From Eubacteriales bacterium (GTDB taxonomy: Bacteria; Bacillota; Clostridia; Christensenellales; Aristaeellaceae): a DNA stretch of 35,850 nucleotides. The stretch lies in contig JAQWCW010000028.1 in the NCBI GenBank assembly GCA_028705775.1, positions 1 through 35,850 on the forward strand. The letters run 5' to 3'. Position 1 is the first letter of the stretch. Each line of letters begins with the position of its first letter. Below the pieces are notes generated by a model. That model was not told the DNA's origin, did no database searches, and worked only from the letters and a program-made list of their open reading frames with translations. The position numbers and the translations under genes were made by a program. Shown here in pieces: positions 6,200 through 16,653 of this stretch.

Positions 6200-7441
6200 T
6201 TACGCCTTTGTAATCCTTGCGCCGAGCGCCGCAAGCGCCTCCGGCAGACGCTGATAGCCACGCGGAATATGCTCCTCCTCGTCTATGAGCAGCGTTTCGC
6301 CCTCCGCCATCAGCCCCGCTATCATCAGCGCCGCGCCTGCCCTGAGGTCGCTTCCCGTAACGCTCGCGCCGCGCAGGCGCTTAACGCCTTCAACGACGGC
6401 GACGCGGTTTTCAACCCTGATTCTCGCGCCCATGCGCGTCAGCTCCGAAACGTGCATGAACCTGTTCTCGAAAACAGTTTCCATGAACACGCTCGTTCCT
6501 GCCGCCTGACAGGAAACCGCCATCATCAGCGCCTGCGCGTCGGTCGGAAAGCCCGGATAGCTCAGCGTCCGCACCTCGATTGGCTTCCGCGCGCGCCCGC
6601 TTACAAGCAGCCCTTCCGGACTTTCGCGCGTCTGCATTCCCATCTCGCGCAGCTTGTAGATTACCGCTCGCATATGCTCCGCCCTTGCGCCCTTAATCAT
6701 CACCCGCCCGCCGCAGCCTGCCGCCGCGCAGGCGTAGGTCGCCGCCTCAATCCTGTCCGGAATCGGAGTGTAGTCCGCGCCTTTCAGCTCTTTTACGCCC
6801 TCAATCACGATTGTTCCCGTTCCCGCTCCGCGGATTCTTGCGCCCATTTCGCACAGGCAGCGGCACAGGTCGGCTATTTCCGGCTCTTTTGCCGCGTTTT
6901 CGATTCGCGTTATTCCCTCCTCTGTCGCCGCAGCCATAACTATATTTTCCGTCGCGCCGACGCTCGGCAAATCAAGATAGACGCTTTTTCCGACGAGCCT
7001 GCCCTCGAGGTATGTTTTTCCGTTTTCCGTTATTTCCTCCGCGCCGAGCGCCATAAGACCTTTTCTGTGCAAATCTATCGGTCTTTGACCGATTGCGCAG
7101 CCGCCGGGGAAGGATACGCTTGCTCTGCCCGTCCTTGCCATCAGCGGCCCCATAACCAGTACGGACGCCCTGAGCGCCCGCATTTTCTCCTCGCTCGTCG
7201 GCATTCTCGGATTTTTTGCGCATATTGTGACCGTCCCGTTTTCGTTCATCGCCTCGCAGCCGCAGTCCCGCAGAAGCAGAAGCATATTATGAACGTCCGT
7301 AAGGTCGGGCACGTTTCTTACCGTAAGTGGCTCCTTTGTCATCAGCCCGCAGGCGAGCAGTGGCAGCACGGCGTTTTTTGCCGTGTGGACTTCAATTTCT
7401 CCGTTAAGGGACGAGCAAGGCGAAATGATATAGCTTGACAT
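6200..7441 (-). CDS. murA: UDP-N-acetylglucosamine 1-carboxyvinyltransferase
   Basis: This 413-residue enzyme transfers enolpyruvate from PEP to UDP-GlcNAc, the first committed step of peptidoglycan synthesis, in the cytoplasm. K22 and N23 (AKNA), the active-site cysteine C115 in PGGCAIGQRPID, D301 in GFPTDAQA and the NRFMHVSEL motif (326-334) are all present, so it should be active and fosfomycin-sensitive by the cysteine criterion. The length is normal. ATG 7441 is chosen because GGAGG lies 7 bases upstream; the frame stays open further but without a ribosome binding site and into the upstream gene. The secreted YwmB-like gene lies 49 bases upstream on the same strand, as ywmB does before murA in Bacillus. 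Confidence 0.95.
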   Translation of the reverse strand: MSSYIISPCSSLNGEIEVHTAKNAVLPLLACGLMTKEPLTVRNVPDLTDVHNMLLLLRDCGCEAMNENGTVTICAKNPRMPTSEEKMRALRASVLVMGPLMARTGRASVSFPGGCAIGQRPIDLHRKGLMALGAEEITENGKTYLEGRLVGKSVYLDLPSVGATENIVMAAATEEGITRIENAAKEPEIADLCRCLCEMGARIRGAGTGTIVIEGVKELKGADYTPIPDRIEAATYACAAAGCGGRVMIKGARAEHMRAVIYKLREMGMQTRESPEGLLVSGRARKPIEVRTLSYPGFPTDAQALMMAVSCQAAGTSVFMETVFENRFMHVSELTRMGARIRVENRVAVVEGVKRLRGASVTGSDLRAGAALMIAGLMAEGETLLIDEEEHIPRGYQRLPEALAALGARITKA

Positions 7442-7490
7442 TTTTTCGCCTCCAATCCATATTCTTTCGGCATAGCGGTCATCTTTGGCG

Positions 7491-8009
7491 TTACCGCGAG
7501 CAGAGATACGCCGTCCCGCCGTCATTGCCGCCGATGAAGATTTCTATTCCCTCCAGCCTTATAAGCAGACCCTCGATTGTTTTTTCCTCCGATATAATCT
7601 CGCCCGCAAGGCGCTTTCGTATCGCTTCGGGGCTTCCCTCCGGCGCTTCCGTTTTCAGAATATGCGTAACAGTGTTGTCGTTTTCCAGAAATGTCCGCAG
7701 TACGCTTCTTGCGTTTTTTTCTCCTTCCTTTGTGGGTATACTGGTGAGGAGGATTTTCATTTCCCCGCCTTCCTTCGCAATGCTCCCCGATACTCCGCGC
7801 GCGTTTTTGACAAGGGAAAGGAAAACCTCGCGCGCGTATTCGTCGGGCTTTCTTCCCGTGTCAAGGCTCGCAAGATAGAAGATGGCAGTCGGCGTAAGCG
7901 AAAGCTTTTCCGCAAGCAAAAGCAGCTTTTCGCCGGTTTCGATTTGCGGCTCTGCGGGAAGCGCAAGCATTGCCGCAAGCACGAGGGCGAAAACGCGCTT
8001 CCTGAACAT
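7491..8009 (-). CDS. Secreted protein, possibly YwmB-like
   Basis: The 172-residue product has a signal peptide (residues 1-20, RKR then a hydrophobic core) and a mature part with alternating helices and strands. The frame starts at an ATG with AAGGAGG 7 bases upstream. I cannot identify the family from motifs alone. The position directly upstream of murA and the size are like ywmB, which encodes an exported protein before murA in Bacillus; this is a context argument only. It would act outside the membrane and is probably cotranscribed with murA. Confidence 0.6.
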   Translation of the reverse strand: MFRKRVFALVLAAMLALPAEPQIETGEKLLLLAEKLSLTPTAIFYLASLDTGRKPDEYAREVFLSLVKNARGVSGSIAKEGGEMKILLTSIPTKEGEKNARSVLRTFLENDNTVTHILKTEAPEGSPEAIRKRLAGEIISEEKTIEGLLIRLEGIEIFIGGNDGGTAYLCSR

Positions 8010-8191
8010 TCCGCCGCCTCCTTCCGCGCTTATTATCTGCGCAATGCCGCGCGAAATATCTCGCTTAAAACACGCCGCGGCGGAAATGGCTTCACATATT
8101 TCTCAGCATATCGGGCGCAAAAAAAAGAATCGGCGCCTTTTCGGAGGCAAATTATTTTTCGGGAATATCGCAAAACGCTCAAATTTAATAA

Positions 8192-8203
8192 GAACATATG
8201 TTC
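8192..8203. promoter_or_regulatory. LexA (SOS) box upstream of uvrB
   Basis: GAACATATGTTC is a perfect palindrome matching the Gram-positive SOS box core GAAC-N4-GTTC. It overlaps the -35 region of the uvrB promoter (8201-8206), where LexA binding would block transcription until DNA damage. Confidence 0.9.
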
Positions 8204-8229
8204 CATTTTTGAGAGATGTGTGCTATACT
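8201..8229 (+). promoter_or_regulatory. uvrBA promoter with extended -10
   Basis: TGCTATACT (8221-8229) is an extended -10 element. The -35 position (8201-8206, TTCCAT) is poor, as expected when an extended -10 compensates. It overlaps the LexA box. Confidence 0.65.
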
Positions 8230-8281
8230 GTCAAGGCTAAACCGTTACGACAGGAATCACCGTATGCTCAAGGGAGGCAGT

Positions 8282-10294
8282 ATGGATAAATTTGTTCTCA
8301 AATCGCCGTATAAGCCGTGCGGCGACCAGCCTCAGGCGATAGAAGCGCTCGCGGGCGGCATAGCGCGCGGGGACGAGCATCAGGTTCTGCTTGGCGTTAC
8401 CGGCTCGGGCAAGACCTTCACGATGGCGAGCATTATTGAAAAGGTACAGCGCCCGACGCTTGTTATCGCGCATAATAAAACGCTTGCGGCGCAGCTATGC
8501 TCGGAGTTCCGCGCGTTCTTTCCCGACAGCGAGGTTGACTATTTCGTAAGCTACTACGACTATTATCAGCCGGAGGCGTACATCGCGTCCTCCGACACCT
8601 ATATTGAAAAGGACTGCGCAATCAACGAGGAAATCGACCGCCTGCGCCACAGCGCGACCGCCGCCCTGCGCGAGAGGCGCGACGTTATAATTGTCGCCTC
8701 CGTCAGCTGCATTTATTCCCTCGGCGACCCTTCCGAATACGAGGGAATGATGATTTCCCTGCGCAAGGGAATGGAGATTGACCGCGACGAGCTGCTTTTG
8801 CGGCTTGTGGATATTCAGTACCAGCGCAACGATTACGAGCTTCTGCGCGGCTCCTTCCGCGTGCGCGGTGATGTAATCGAAATCATACCCGCGAACAGGA
8901 TTGACAGGGCGTACCGCATAGAGTTTTTCGACAAGGAAATCGAGAGAATCAGCGAAATTGACTGCGTTGCGAACAAGGTGCTTTCCGTTTTGCAGCACGT
9001 AGAGCTGTTCCCCGCCTCGCACTACGCGATTGACCGCAGCCATATGGAGGCAAAGCTCGGCGATATTGAGCGCGACCTTGAAATTCAGGCGCAGAAGTTT
9101 ACCGACGAGGGTAAGCTGCTTGAGGCGCAGAGAATCCGCCAGCGCACGAAGTACGACATCGAAATGATGAAGGAAATCGGCTACTGCACCGGCATAGAAA
9201 ATTACAGCCGCTATTTTGACGGCAGAAGCCCCGGCGACGCGCCTTTCTCGCTGCTCGATTACTTCCCGAAGGATTTCATCTGCTTCATTGACGAAAGCCA
9301 CGTTACCGTTCCGCAGGTTCGGGCGATGTACAACGGCGACCATATGCGCAAGCAAAGCCTTGTGGATTACGGCTTTCGCCTGCCCTCCGCCTTTGACAAC
9401 CGCCCGCTCACGTTTGCGGAGTTTGAAAAGCGCATAAAGCAGGTTGTTTATGTTTCCGCAACGCCCGGGCCTTACGAAATCGAGCGCGCCTCGCAAATCG
9501 TAGAGCAGATTATAAGGCCTACCGGTCTGCTTGACCCCAAGCTCACCCTGCGCCCCGCAAAGGGTCAGGTTGACGATTTGATAAGCGAAATCAACAAGGT
9601 CACTGAGGCGGGATATCGGACGCTCGTTACAACGCTGACAAAGAAGATGGCGGAGGCGCTTTCGGAGTACCTCAAGCAGATTGGAATCCGCGTCCGCTAT
9701 CTGCACAGCGATATTAAGACGATGGAGAGAATGGAGCTAATCCGCGATTTGCGCCTGGGAGAGTACGACGTGCTTATCGGAATAAACCTTCTCAGGGAGG
9801 GTCTTGACATTCCGGAGGTTGGGCTTGTTGCGATTCTGGACGCGGATAAGGAGGGCTTCCTGCGCTCCGAAACCAGCCTTGTGCAGACGATAGGCAGAGC
9901 CGCCAGAAACGTTGACGGGCGCGTTATCCTTTATGCGGACGTGCTTACCGACAGCCTTACAAAGGCAATCAGCGAAACGAACCGCCGCAGGGCGATTCAG
10001 GAGGCGTATAACGAGGCGCACGGAATTACGCCGCAGAGCGTAAAGACAGCCGTGCATGAGCTGCTTGCCATTTCCGGCAAGGTCGGGGATGAGCTTGGCG
10101 CTGATTTGCCCGAGGAGGATAAGGCGGCGTTCATAGCGCAGATTGAGGACCAGATGCTCGCGGCGGCGGGCAAGCTCGACTTTGAGCAGGCGGCAAAGCT
10201 GCGCGACGAGCTGTTCAAGCTCAAGGGCGAAGCGCCGATGAAGCCTGACAAGCCGCAGACCAAGTCCCGCGGCAGGAAGCCGCACAGGAAATAA
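8282..10294 (+). CDS. uvrB: Excinuclease ABC subunit UvrB
   Basis: The 670-residue damage-verification helicase of nucleotide excision repair. Walker A GVTGSGKT is at residues 38-45. The beta-hairpin region '[21 protein letters not shown]' in outline follows, then the Walker B motif FIDESH, the motif V/VI region '[17 protein letters not shown]' and QTIGRAARN, and a C-terminal UVR domain (about 625-660, '[17 protein letters not shown]') that contacts UvrC and UvrA. The length is normal. ATG 8282 has GGGAGG 5 bases upstream; a possible ATG at 8216 lies inside the promoter and is rejected. It is first in an operon with uvrA (36-bp gap) under the LexA box. The tail is lysine/arginine-rich. Confidence 0.97.
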   Translation: MDKFVLKSPYKPCGDQPQAIEALAGGIARGDEHQVLLGVTGSGKTFTMASIIEKVQRPTLVIAHNKTLAAQLCSEFRAFFPDSEVDYFVSYYDYYQPEAYIASSDTYIEKDCAINEEIDRLRHSATAALRERRDVIIVASVSCIYSLGDPSEYEGMMISLRKGMEIDRDELLLRLVDIQYQRNDYELLRGSFRVRGDVIEIIPANRIDRAYRIEFFDKEIERISEIDCVANKVLSVLQHVELFPASHYAIDRSHMEAKLGDIERDLEIQAQKFTDEGKLLEAQRIRQRTKYDIEMMKEIGYCTGIENYSRYFDGRSPGDAPFSLLDYFPKDFICFIDESHVTVPQVRAMYNGDHMRKQSLVDYGFRLPSAFDNRPLTFAEFEKRIKQVVYVSATPGPYEIERASQIVEQIIRPTGLLDPKLTLRPAKGQVDDLISEINKVTEAGYRTLVTTLTKKMAEALSEYLKQIGIRVRYLHSDIKTMERMELIRDLRLGEYDVLIGINLLREGLDIPEVGLVAILDADKEGFLRSETSLVQTIGRAARNVDGRVILYADVLTDSLTKAISETNRRRAIQEAYNEAHGITPQSVKTAVHELLAISGKVGDELGADLPEEDKAAFIAQIEDQMLAAAGKLDFEQAAKLRDELFKLKGEAPMKPDKPQTKSRGRKPHRK

Positions 10295-10330
10295 GCGCAA
10301 GCCGTAATATTTTGTTGGAGGAGCGGAAGA

Positions 10331-13180
10331 ATGCTCAATCAGGAGATTGTAATTCAGGGCGCGCGCGAGCACAACCTGAAAAATGTTAACCTTACCATAC
10401 CGCGCGACAAGCTTGTCGTGTTTACGGGTCTCAGCGGTTCGGGAAAAAGCTCGCTCGCCTTTGATACCATATATGCCGAGGGGCAGAGGCGGTATGTGGA
10501 AAGCCTTTCGTCATACGCCAGAATGTTTTTGGGGCAGATGGAGAAGCCGGACGTCGATTATATCGGCGGGCTCAGCCCCGCTATATCAATAGACCAAAAG
10601 ACGACGAGCCGCAATCCCCGCTCCACCGTTGGAACTGTTACGGAAATTCACGATTACCTGCGCCTGCTTTATGCGCGCGCGGGAACTCCGCACTGCCCCG
10701 AATGCGGCAAGGAAATAAGCCAGCAGACCGTTGACCAGATGGTTGACAGGATAAAGAGCTTCCCCGAGGGAACGAGAATGCAGATTCTTGCGCCCGTTGT
10801 AAGGGCGCGCAAGGGCGAGCATCAGAAGTATATTGATGACGCGCGCAAGAACGGCTTTGTCCGCGTCCGGATTGACGGGGAAATGTACGAGCTTGACAAC
10901 GAGGAAAGCCTTCCTAAGCTGGACAAGCAGAAGAAGCATACCCTTGAAATCGTTATCGACCGCCTTGCTGTCCGTCAGGGAATCGACACGAGGCTCTATG
11001 ACTCGCTCGAAACCGCGCTCAAGCAGAGCGGCGGAATATGCATCGTTGACTGCTTTGAGGCGGGCGAGCTGCTGTTTTCGCAGAACTACGCCTGCCCCGA
11101 CTGCGGAATATCAATCGATGAGCTTGCGCCGCGCCTCTTTTCCTTCAACAGTCCGTTCGGCGCCTGCGCTACCTGCACGGGTCTTGGCTCGCTGATGAGA
11201 ATTTCGGCGGATTTGATTGTTCCGGATTCGATGAAGAGCCTTAACGGGGGCGCGATTGACGTTATGGCGTTCCGCTCCGCCGAAAAGGGCAGCTCCGGCA
11301 GAATGTTCCTCAGCGCGATTACGGAGGCTTACGGCGGGGATATGGACACGCCCTTCCGCGATTTGCCCGAAAAGACAAAAAAGGTAATACTTTACGGCTC
11401 GGGCAAGGAAAAGCTCACCATCTGGTATGAGGGCGCGGAGGGCAGGCGCAGCTTTTCATCCGCCTTTGAGGGCGTTATTCCGACCCTTGAGCGCCGCTAT
11501 GCCGAAACCTCAAGCGAGGGAATGCGGCAGGGCTACGAGGAGTATATGACGACCGTCGAATGCCCCGACTGCCACGGAAAGCGCCTGAAGCGCGAGGCGC
11601 TTGCGGTTACAATCGGCGGTAAAAATCTCGCTGAGGTCAGCGATATGAGCATTATTGACGCGCGCGACTTCTTCAAAAATCTCACCTTGAATAAAACGCA
11701 GGCGATGATTGCGGAGCAGATACTCAAGGAAATCAACGCGCGCCTAGGCTTCCTTGTGAACGTCGGGCTGGACTATCTTACGCTTTCCCGCGCCGCTGTA
11801 ACGCTTTCGGGCGGCGAGGCGCAGCGCATACGCCTTGCGACGCAGATTGGCTCGGGGCTTACCGGCGTTCTGTATATCCTTGACGAGCCGTCAATCGGTC
11901 TTCATCAGCGCGACAACGGGCGGCTTCTGGAAACGCTCAAGGGTCTGCGCGATTTGGGGAATACGCTCATCGTCGTCGAGCACGACGAAGATACGATGCG
12001 CGAGGCGGACTATATTGTGGACGTAGGCCCGGGCGCGGGCGTTCACGGCGGCTATATCGTTTCGCAGGGCACGCCCGAGGAAATAATGAAGGACGAAAAC
12101 AGCATTACGGGGCAGTATCTTTCCGGCAGGCGCGTGATTCCCTGCCCGAAAAAGCGCAGAGCGCCAAAGGGCTTTTTGACCGTCAAAAACGCGAGGGAAA
12201 ACAACCTGCGCGGGATTGACGTAAAGCTGCCGCTCGGTCTGTTCTGCTGCGTTACGGGCGTTTCCGGCTCAGGCAAAAGCTCGCTCGTCAACGAAATTGT
12301 GTATAAAACGCTCGCGCGAGATTTGAACCGCGCAAAGACATACCCCGGCAAGAGCGACGGAATTCTCGGAATTGATAAGCTGGACAAGGTTATCAATATC
12401 GACCAAAGCCCCATCGGGCGCACTCCGCGCTCCAATCCTGCCACCTATACGGGGCTGTTCAACATTATCAGAACGATGTTCGCGCAGCTTCCGGACGCCA
12501 AGGCGCGCGGCTATAAGGAAAACCGCTTCTCCTTCAACGTAAAGGGCGGGCGCTGCGAGGCGTGTCAGGGCGACGGAGTCAACAAAATCGAAATGCACTT
12601 CCTGCCGGACATCTATGTTCCCTGCGAGGTCTGCCACGGCAAGCGCTATAACCGCGAAACGCTGGAGGTCAAGTACAAGGGCAAGAGCATTGCGGACGTG
12701 CTTGACATGACCATCGAAAACGCCTATGAGTTCTTTGAAAACCTCCCGCAGATTCAGCAGAAGCTCAAAACGCTTGTCGATGTCGGGCTTGGCTATATGA
12801 AGCTCGGTCAGCCCAGCACGGAGCTTTCGGGCGGCGAGGCGCAGAGAATAAAGCTCGCTACCGAGCTGAGCCGTCGCTCCACGGGCAAGACGATGTATAT
12901 TCTGGACGAGCCGACAACGGGGCTTCACACCTACGATGTTGAAAAGCTCATTTCCATCCTCCAGCAGCTCGTAAAGGGCGGCAACAGCGTACTTGTTATA
13001 GAGCATAACCTTGACATCATCAAGACCGCCGATTTCATCATCGACCTTGGACCGGAGGGCGGAACGCGCGGCGGAAACATCGTCTGCGAGGGCACTCCGG
13101 AGAAGATTGCCGCAGTCCCCGAAAGCTATACGGGTCAGTATCTGAAGCGGCTTCTGGATGTAAAGCCCGCAGAGAAGTAA
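10331..13180 (+). CDS. uvrA: Excinuclease ABC subunit UvrA
   Basis: The 949-residue DNA-damage sensor is a duplicated ABC ATPase. The N-terminal half has Walker [10 protein letters not shown] (about residues 33-41), a zinc-binding cysteine pair (CPECG) near residue 120 and more cysteines in the 'YACPDCG'/'CATC' region. The ABC signature LSGGEAQRI is followed by Walker B ILDEPS. The C-terminal half repeats this with GVSGSGKSS, the second zinc module (CEACQGDG ... CEVCHGKR), LSGGEAQRI and [10 protein letters not shown]. The length is standard. GGAGGAG precedes ATG 10331. It shares the SOS-controlled transcript with uvrB and hands damaged DNA to UvrB. Confidence 0.97.
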   Translation: MLNQEIVIQGAREHNLKNVNLTIPRDKLVVFTGLSGSGKSSLAFDTIYAEGQRRYVESLSSYARMFLGQMEKPDVDYIGGLSPAISIDQKTTSRNPRSTVGTVTEIHDYLRLLYARAGTPHCPECGKEISQQTVDQMVDRIKSFPEGTRMQILAPVVRARKGEHQKYIDDARKNGFVRVRIDGEMYELDNEESLPKLDKQKKHTLEIVIDRLAVRQGIDTRLYDSLETALKQSGGICIVDCFEAGELLFSQNYACPDCGISIDELAPRLFSFNSPFGACATCTGLGSLMRISADLIVPDSMKSLNGGAIDVMAFRSAEKGSSGRMFLSAITEAYGGDMDTPFRDLPEKTKKVILYGSGKEKLTIWYEGAEGRRSFSSAFEGVIPTLERRYAETSSEGMRQGYEEYMTTVECPDCHGKRLKREALAVTIGGKNLAEVSDMSIIDARDFFKNLTLNKTQAMIAEQILKEINARLGFLVNVGLDYLTLSRAAVTLSGGEAQRIRLATQIGSGLTGVLYILDEPSIGLHQRDNGRLLETLKGLRDLGNTLIVVEHDEDTMREADYIVDVGPGAGVHGGYIVSQGTPEEIMKDENSITGQYLSGRRVIPCPKKRRAPKGFLTVKNARENNLRGIDVKLPLGLFCCVTGVSGSGKSSLVNEIVYKTLARDLNRAKTYPGKSDGILGIDKLDKVINIDQSPIGRTPRSNPATYTGLFNIIRTMFAQLPDAKARGYKENRFSFNVKGGRCEACQGDGVNKIEMHFLPDIYVPCEVCHGKRYNRETLEVKYKGKSIADVLDMTIENAYEFFENLPQIQQKLKTLVDVGLGYMKLGQPSTELSGGEAQRIKLATELSRRSTGKTMYILDEPTTGLHTYDVEKLISILQQLVKGGNSVLVIEHNLDIIKTADFIIDLGPEGGTRGGNIVCEGTPEKIAAVPESYTGQYLKRLLDVKPAEK

Positions 13181-13283
13181 AGAATTGCGGGCATGAATAC
13201 GGTGTTGCTTAATCGCGCGCAAGAAGATTCCGCGCCGTATACGGGAGCGCGCTCTTGAGCCTTGTGCTTATCCTAATGGGCAA

Positions 13284-13303
13284 GGAAGGACTTGCGTCCT
13301 TCC
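13284..13303. repeat. Perfect 8-bp hairpin downstream of uvrA
   Basis: GGAAGGAC and GTCCTTCC flank a 4-base TTGC loop. No T run follows, so it is not a standard terminator. It lies in the 13181-13550 stretch where I see no gene. Confidence 0.5.
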
Positions 13304-13407
13304 GCTGCCTAGCTATCGTTTGATTATTTCGGTTATGAGCTTAATCAATACGGTAACGAGGCTTGTGAGCGCCGCTGCAATTCAAAGCCTTATTGCGCTC
13401 AAGGCTT

Positions 13408-13432
13408 CCGGACTGCTCCGGCGTTTCTTTTT
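13408..13432 (+). terminator. Possible terminator of uvrBA
   Basis: A short GC hairpin CCGGA-CTGC-TCCGG is followed after a few bases by TTTCTTTTT. The stem is only 5 bp, and it lies 230 bp past uvrA, so the call is weak. Confidence 0.35.
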
Positions 13433-13550
13433 CCTCCCGCTGCTTTGAAAGCGCTTCTGTTGATTGTATGCAGCAGGGCGCTATTTCGCTGTCGTGGAAT
13501 TTTGTCACGGGTTCTGATAATCCGAGCGTTTATTGCCTTGCCGCTTATAG

Positions 13551-13582
13551 CAAAAAGAGAGCTGCCTTTTACGGCAGCTCTC
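13551..13582 (-). terminator. Terminator of the trkAH operon
   Basis: GAGAGCTGCC (13557-13566) pairs perfectly with GGCAGCTCTC (13573-13582). On the minus strand the stem is followed by TTTTTG (13551-13556), giving a strong rho-independent terminator 45 bases after the trkH stop. Confidence 0.85.
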
Positions 13583-13626
13583 ATCTATTTATCATAGGCT
13601 TTTGACGATTTTTTTCGCGAATCCGT

Positions 13627-15084
13627 TTATCCCCTTGCGCGCTTCCAGACGGAGGGCATGAAAAGCATGAGCATCGGGAAAATTTCGAGCCTGCCGATGA
13701 GCATATTCACCGAGAGAACGAGCTTTGATATATCGCTGAAGCCGCCGTAATTGCTCATCGGGCCGACAGAGCCAAGCCCTGGCCCGATATTGTTTATGCA
13801 GGCGATTACCGCGGTAAGATTCGTTTCAAAGGAGAACCCGTCGAGCGAAATAAGCAGCGTTGAGGCGAAGGAAATCAGGGCGTATGCGCCGAAAAAGGCG
13901 AAAACGCTCGTGACCGTCGCGTTCTGCACCGGCTCGCCGTCTATTCGGATTGTCGAAACCGTGTTCGGATGCAGAAGCAGGCGTATTTCCCGCTTGAGCG
14001 ATTTTACAAGAATCAGGATTCGCGAGCATTTCACGCCGCCGCCGGTAGAGCCTGCGCACGCGCCGATAATCATCAGCAGCACAAGCAGGGAACGGACGAG
14101 CTGCGGCCAAAGGTTGAAATCGGCGGTTGAAAAGCCCGTCGTAGTGATAATCGAAACTACCTGAAAGGCGCTGTGCCGAAGCGCGGTTTCGAGATTGCCG
14201 CCATAGGACGCAAGCGTTGAAAGGGTTGAAACCGCGATTGCCGCGATTATGACGAGGAAATAGAAGCGCACTTCCTCGTTTTTCGCCGCTTTCCTGAACT
14301 TGCGGATGATGATGAGGTAATACACCCCGAAATTCACCCCGAAAAGCGCCATGAACACGGTTACGACCCACTGGATATAGGGCGAGCAGGAGGCGAGGCT
14401 GTCGTTGTAAATAGCAAAGCCGCCCGTTCCCGCCGTTCCGAAGGCGGTTGTGATGGAGTCGAAAAAGCTCATTCCGCCGGCAAGCAGCATTATCGTCTGT
14501 GCAACCGTCATTCCGATATAGATTCCGTAGAGGATTCTCGCGCTCTGGCGCGTTTTAGGCACGAGCTTGTTTACGCTGGGCCCGGGAGATTCGGCGCGCA
14601 TGATGTAAAGCGTGTCGCCGTTGCCCGTTGCAAGCGGCGCGATTGCGAGCAGGAAAACAAGCACGCCCATTCCGCCGAGCCAATGGGTGAAGCTGCGCCA
14701 GTACAAAAGGCTCATCGACAGGGCTTCAACATCGCCGAGAATGCTTGCGCCGGTTGTTGTAAAGCCGGAAATCGTTTCAAACAGGCAGTCCACATACGAG
14801 GGAATTTCGCCGCTTATATAGAAGGGCAGCGCGCCGAAAAGGGAAACGACAATCCACGTCAGCGCAACCAAAATAAAGCCCTCGCGCGCGTAAAGCGCCA
14901 TCCTGCGGGGCTTTAGGGATGTGAGCAGCCAGCCAATCAGCGCCATTGCGCCCATCGTTATCGCAAAGCCTATCAGCGCGCCGTTTTCCTTGCGGATAAC
15001 CGCGATGAAGAAGGGCGGAATCAGCATGAGCGCGACAATGAGCATAACCATGCCGAGCAGCCGCGCCGTCATTTTGTAATTCAT
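13627..15084 (-). CDS. trkH: Potassium uptake channel subunit TrkH
   Basis: The 485-residue membrane protein of the TrkH/KtrB superfamily has four selectivity-filter loops recognisable by their glycines: 'ISGFTTTGAS', 'GTAGTGGF', 'TTTGFSTADF' and 'NNIGPGLGSVGP'. Hydrophobic helices between them make four M1-P-M2 repeats plus an N-terminal pair. With the cytoplasmic TrkA ring it moves K+ (or Na+-coupled K+) across the membrane. ATG overlaps the trkA stop as ATGA, and GGAGGC lies upstream inside trkA, so translation is coupled. The C-terminus ends in a basic KRARG. The gating region 'GACAGSTGGGVK' is intact. Confidence 0.95.
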   Translation of the reverse strand: MNYKMTARLLGMVMLIVALMLIPPFFIAVIRKENGALIGFAITMGAMALIGWLLTSLKPRRMALYAREGFILVALTWIVVSLFGALPFYISGEIPSYVDCLFETISGFTTTGASILGDVEALSMSLLYWRSFTHWLGGMGVLVFLLAIAPLATGNGDTLYIMRAESPGPSVNKLVPKTRQSARILYGIYIGMTVAQTIMLLAGGMSFFDSITTAFGTAGTGGFAIYNDSLASCSPYIQWVVTVFMALFGVNFGVYYLIIIRKFRKAAKNEEVRFYFLVIIAAIAVSTLSTLASYGGNLETALRHSAFQVVSIITTTGFSTADFNLWPQLVRSLLVLLMIIGACAGSTGGGVKCSRILILVKSLKREIRLLLHPNTVSTIRIDGEPVQNATVTSVFAFFGAYALISFASTLLISLDGFSFETNLTAVIACINNIGPGLGSVGPMSNYGGFSDISKLVLSVNMLIGRLEIFPMLMLFMPSVWKRARG

Positions 15085-16466
15085 GCCTCCGCGCCTCCCT
15101 GCGAGGTCGGAATAAAGATATCGTTAAGATTTGTGAGCCTGTTTTCGGCAAGCGTAACAACAACCACCATGTCGCCCTCATAGAAGCAGTCGCTTCCGCG
15201 CGGAACGATAACCCCGTTCTGGTGCGTTATCAGCGCGATTCGCAGGTTCTTTTTGAGCGGAATATCCTTGAGCGGAACGCCTAAATAGCGCGTAGCCGAG
15301 GTTGTCCTGAATTCAACAGCCTCAACGCGCTCGTTCACCATTCTGTGCAGCGTTATAACGCTTTCGTCATACCTGTTTTCCATAGCGCGGACGAAGCGCA
15401 GGATATTGTTGCTCGTAAGCAGGCGCGGGCTGATTGTGCATTCCGCGCCCGCGTCGTGCAGGATTTCGCCGTACTCGACGCGGTTGATTTTCGTTATGAC
15501 CTTCGGAACGTGTATGTGGTTTGCATAAACGGATATAATCAGGTTCTGCTCGTCCATGTTCGTCAATGTGACGATTGCGTCCTCCTCGTTAAGCCCCTCG
15601 CTCATAAGGGTTGAGAAGGAGGTTCCGTCCGCATGGATAATCGTGGTGTTCGGCAGGGTTTCGCTGAGCTTTCTGCATTTTTCCATGTTCTGCTCGATAA
15701 GCTTTACCCTGATTCCCGCCTTGTCGAGCATCTGCGAAAGATAATAGGCTATATGGCTTCCGCCGATAATCATGACGGAGCGAATCTTCGCCGTTTCAAG
15801 CTCCATGCGCTTTACGAGCGAAACGAGGTCGTAGGTTGTAGCCGTTACATAAATATGGTCGCCCGCGAGCAAAGTAAAATCGCCGGCGGGAATAAAAATA
15901 TCGCTTCCGCGCTCAACGGCGCATACCAGCACGCGAATTTTGAGCGTTGTGTAAAGCTGCTGCAGAACCATTCCGTCCAGCTTGCTGCCAGAGCGGACGG
16001 GAAGGCATACGATTTCGCCGCGCCCCTTTGCGAACACGTCGCGCTTGAGGAAGGACGGGAACTGCAAAAGCCGGAAAATTTCATGGGCGGCGGAGCGCTC
16101 CGGATTTACCGTCATGCTCAGACCCAGCTCGTCCCGCAGCAGGTACAGCTCGTCGGCGTATTCCGGATTGCGGATTCTGGCTATCGTGTGCTTGCAGCCG
16201 AGCTTTTTCGCCACTATGCAGCACATCAGGTTCAGCTCGTCGGCGTTGGTAACGGCAATCATGAGGTCGCTTTCGCCAACCCCCGCGAGTTTCTGAACCG
16301 CGGTGGACGCGCCGTTTCCTTCCATTACGATTACGTCAAGCTGCTCCTCCGCAAGGGAAAGCGCCTCCTTGCGGTTGTCGATAACCACAAGGTCGTGACC
16401 CTCCGCGCTCAGCGCCTGCGTAATCGTGTAGCCTACCTTACCATCGCCGATAACAACAATTTTCAT
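15081..16466 (-). CDS. trkA: Trk potassium uptake regulator TrkA
   Basis: The 461-residue cytosolic gating protein has two tandem RCK units, each a Rossmann nucleotide-binding domain (TrkA_N) plus a TrkA_C domain. The first Rossmann motif is 'VVIGDGKVGYTI' with the acidic residue in 'VVIDNRKE'. The second is 'VMIIGGSHIAYYL' near residue 232, lacking the strict GxGxxG, which is common in second repeats. Each TrkA_C has the usual strand-rich 'PLKDIPLKKNLRIALI' type. It would bind NAD(H)/ATP and control TrkH. GGAGAC precedes the ATG. A near-consensus promoter lies at 16500-16528. Confidence 0.95.
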   Translation of the reverse strand: MKIVVIGDGKVGYTITQALSAEGHDLVVIDNRKEALSLAEEQLDVIVMEGNGASTAVQKLAGVGESDLMIAVTNADELNLMCCIVAKKLGCKHTIARIRNPEYADELYLLRDELGLSMTVNPERSAAHEIFRLLQFPSFLKRDVFAKGRGEIVCLPVRSGSKLDGMVLQQLYTTLKIRVLVCAVERGSDIFIPAGDFTLLAGDHIYVTATTYDLVSLVKRMELETAKIRSVMIIGGSHIAYYLSQMLDKAGIRVKLIEQNMEKCRKLSETLPNTTIIHADGTSFSTLMSEGLNEEDAIVTLTNMDEQNLIISVYANHIHVPKVITKINRVEYGEILHDAGAECTISPRLLTSNNILRFVRAMENRYDESVITLHRMVNERVEAVEFRTTSATRYLGVPLKDIPLKKNLRIALITHQNGVIVPRGSDCFYEGDMVVVVTLAENRLTNLNDIFIPTSQGGAEA

Positions 16467-16499
16467 AAGTGTCTCCGCTAAAAATATTTGTTACGGCTA

Positions 16500-16528
16500 A
16501 TAATAGCATGATTGCACGGCGTTATCAA
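16500..16528 (-). promoter_or_regulatory. Promoter of trkAH
   Basis: On the minus strand: TTGATA, a 17-bp spacer ending in TGC, and TATTAT, giving an extended -10. It reads toward trkA. Confidence 0.75.
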
Positions 16529-16565
16529 GCCATACGCAAAAGCGCGGCAGGGGCTGCGGCGGCAC

Positions 16566-16594
16566 TTGATTTTATTTGCCGAATGCCTTATCCT
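16566..16594 (+). promoter_or_regulatory. Possible promoter of the YugP-Rrf2-GH26 run
   Basis: TTGATT, 17 bp and TATCCT. The -10 is weak, but the spacing is right and transcription would begin at the hairpin at 16598. Confidence 0.45.
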
Positions 16595-16597
16595 TTT

Positions 16598-16630
16598 GCT
16601 AACCGGAAAACGATTTATTTTCCGATTAGC
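16598..16630. promoter_or_regulatory. 12-bp interrupted inverted repeat before the peptidase gene
   Basis: GCTAA-C-CGGAAAA (16598-16610) pairs with TTTTCCG-A-TTAGC (16618-16630) with one mismatch and a 7-base loop. It ends 24 bases before ATG 16654. It may be an operator, possibly for the Rrf2 regulator encoded next, or a leader hairpin. Confidence 0.5.
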
Positions 16631-16653
16631 CGTTTTGACTTTGGAGGTATAAA

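Noticed and set aside
6269-7438. Long plus-strand open frame opposite murA
   Set aside because: The minus strand encodes an intact MurA with all active-site residues; the opposite frame is a GC-bias shadow.
8495-9706. 403-codon minus-strand frame opposite uvrB
   Set aside because: It is fully inside uvrB, with no ribosome binding site and no family similarity.
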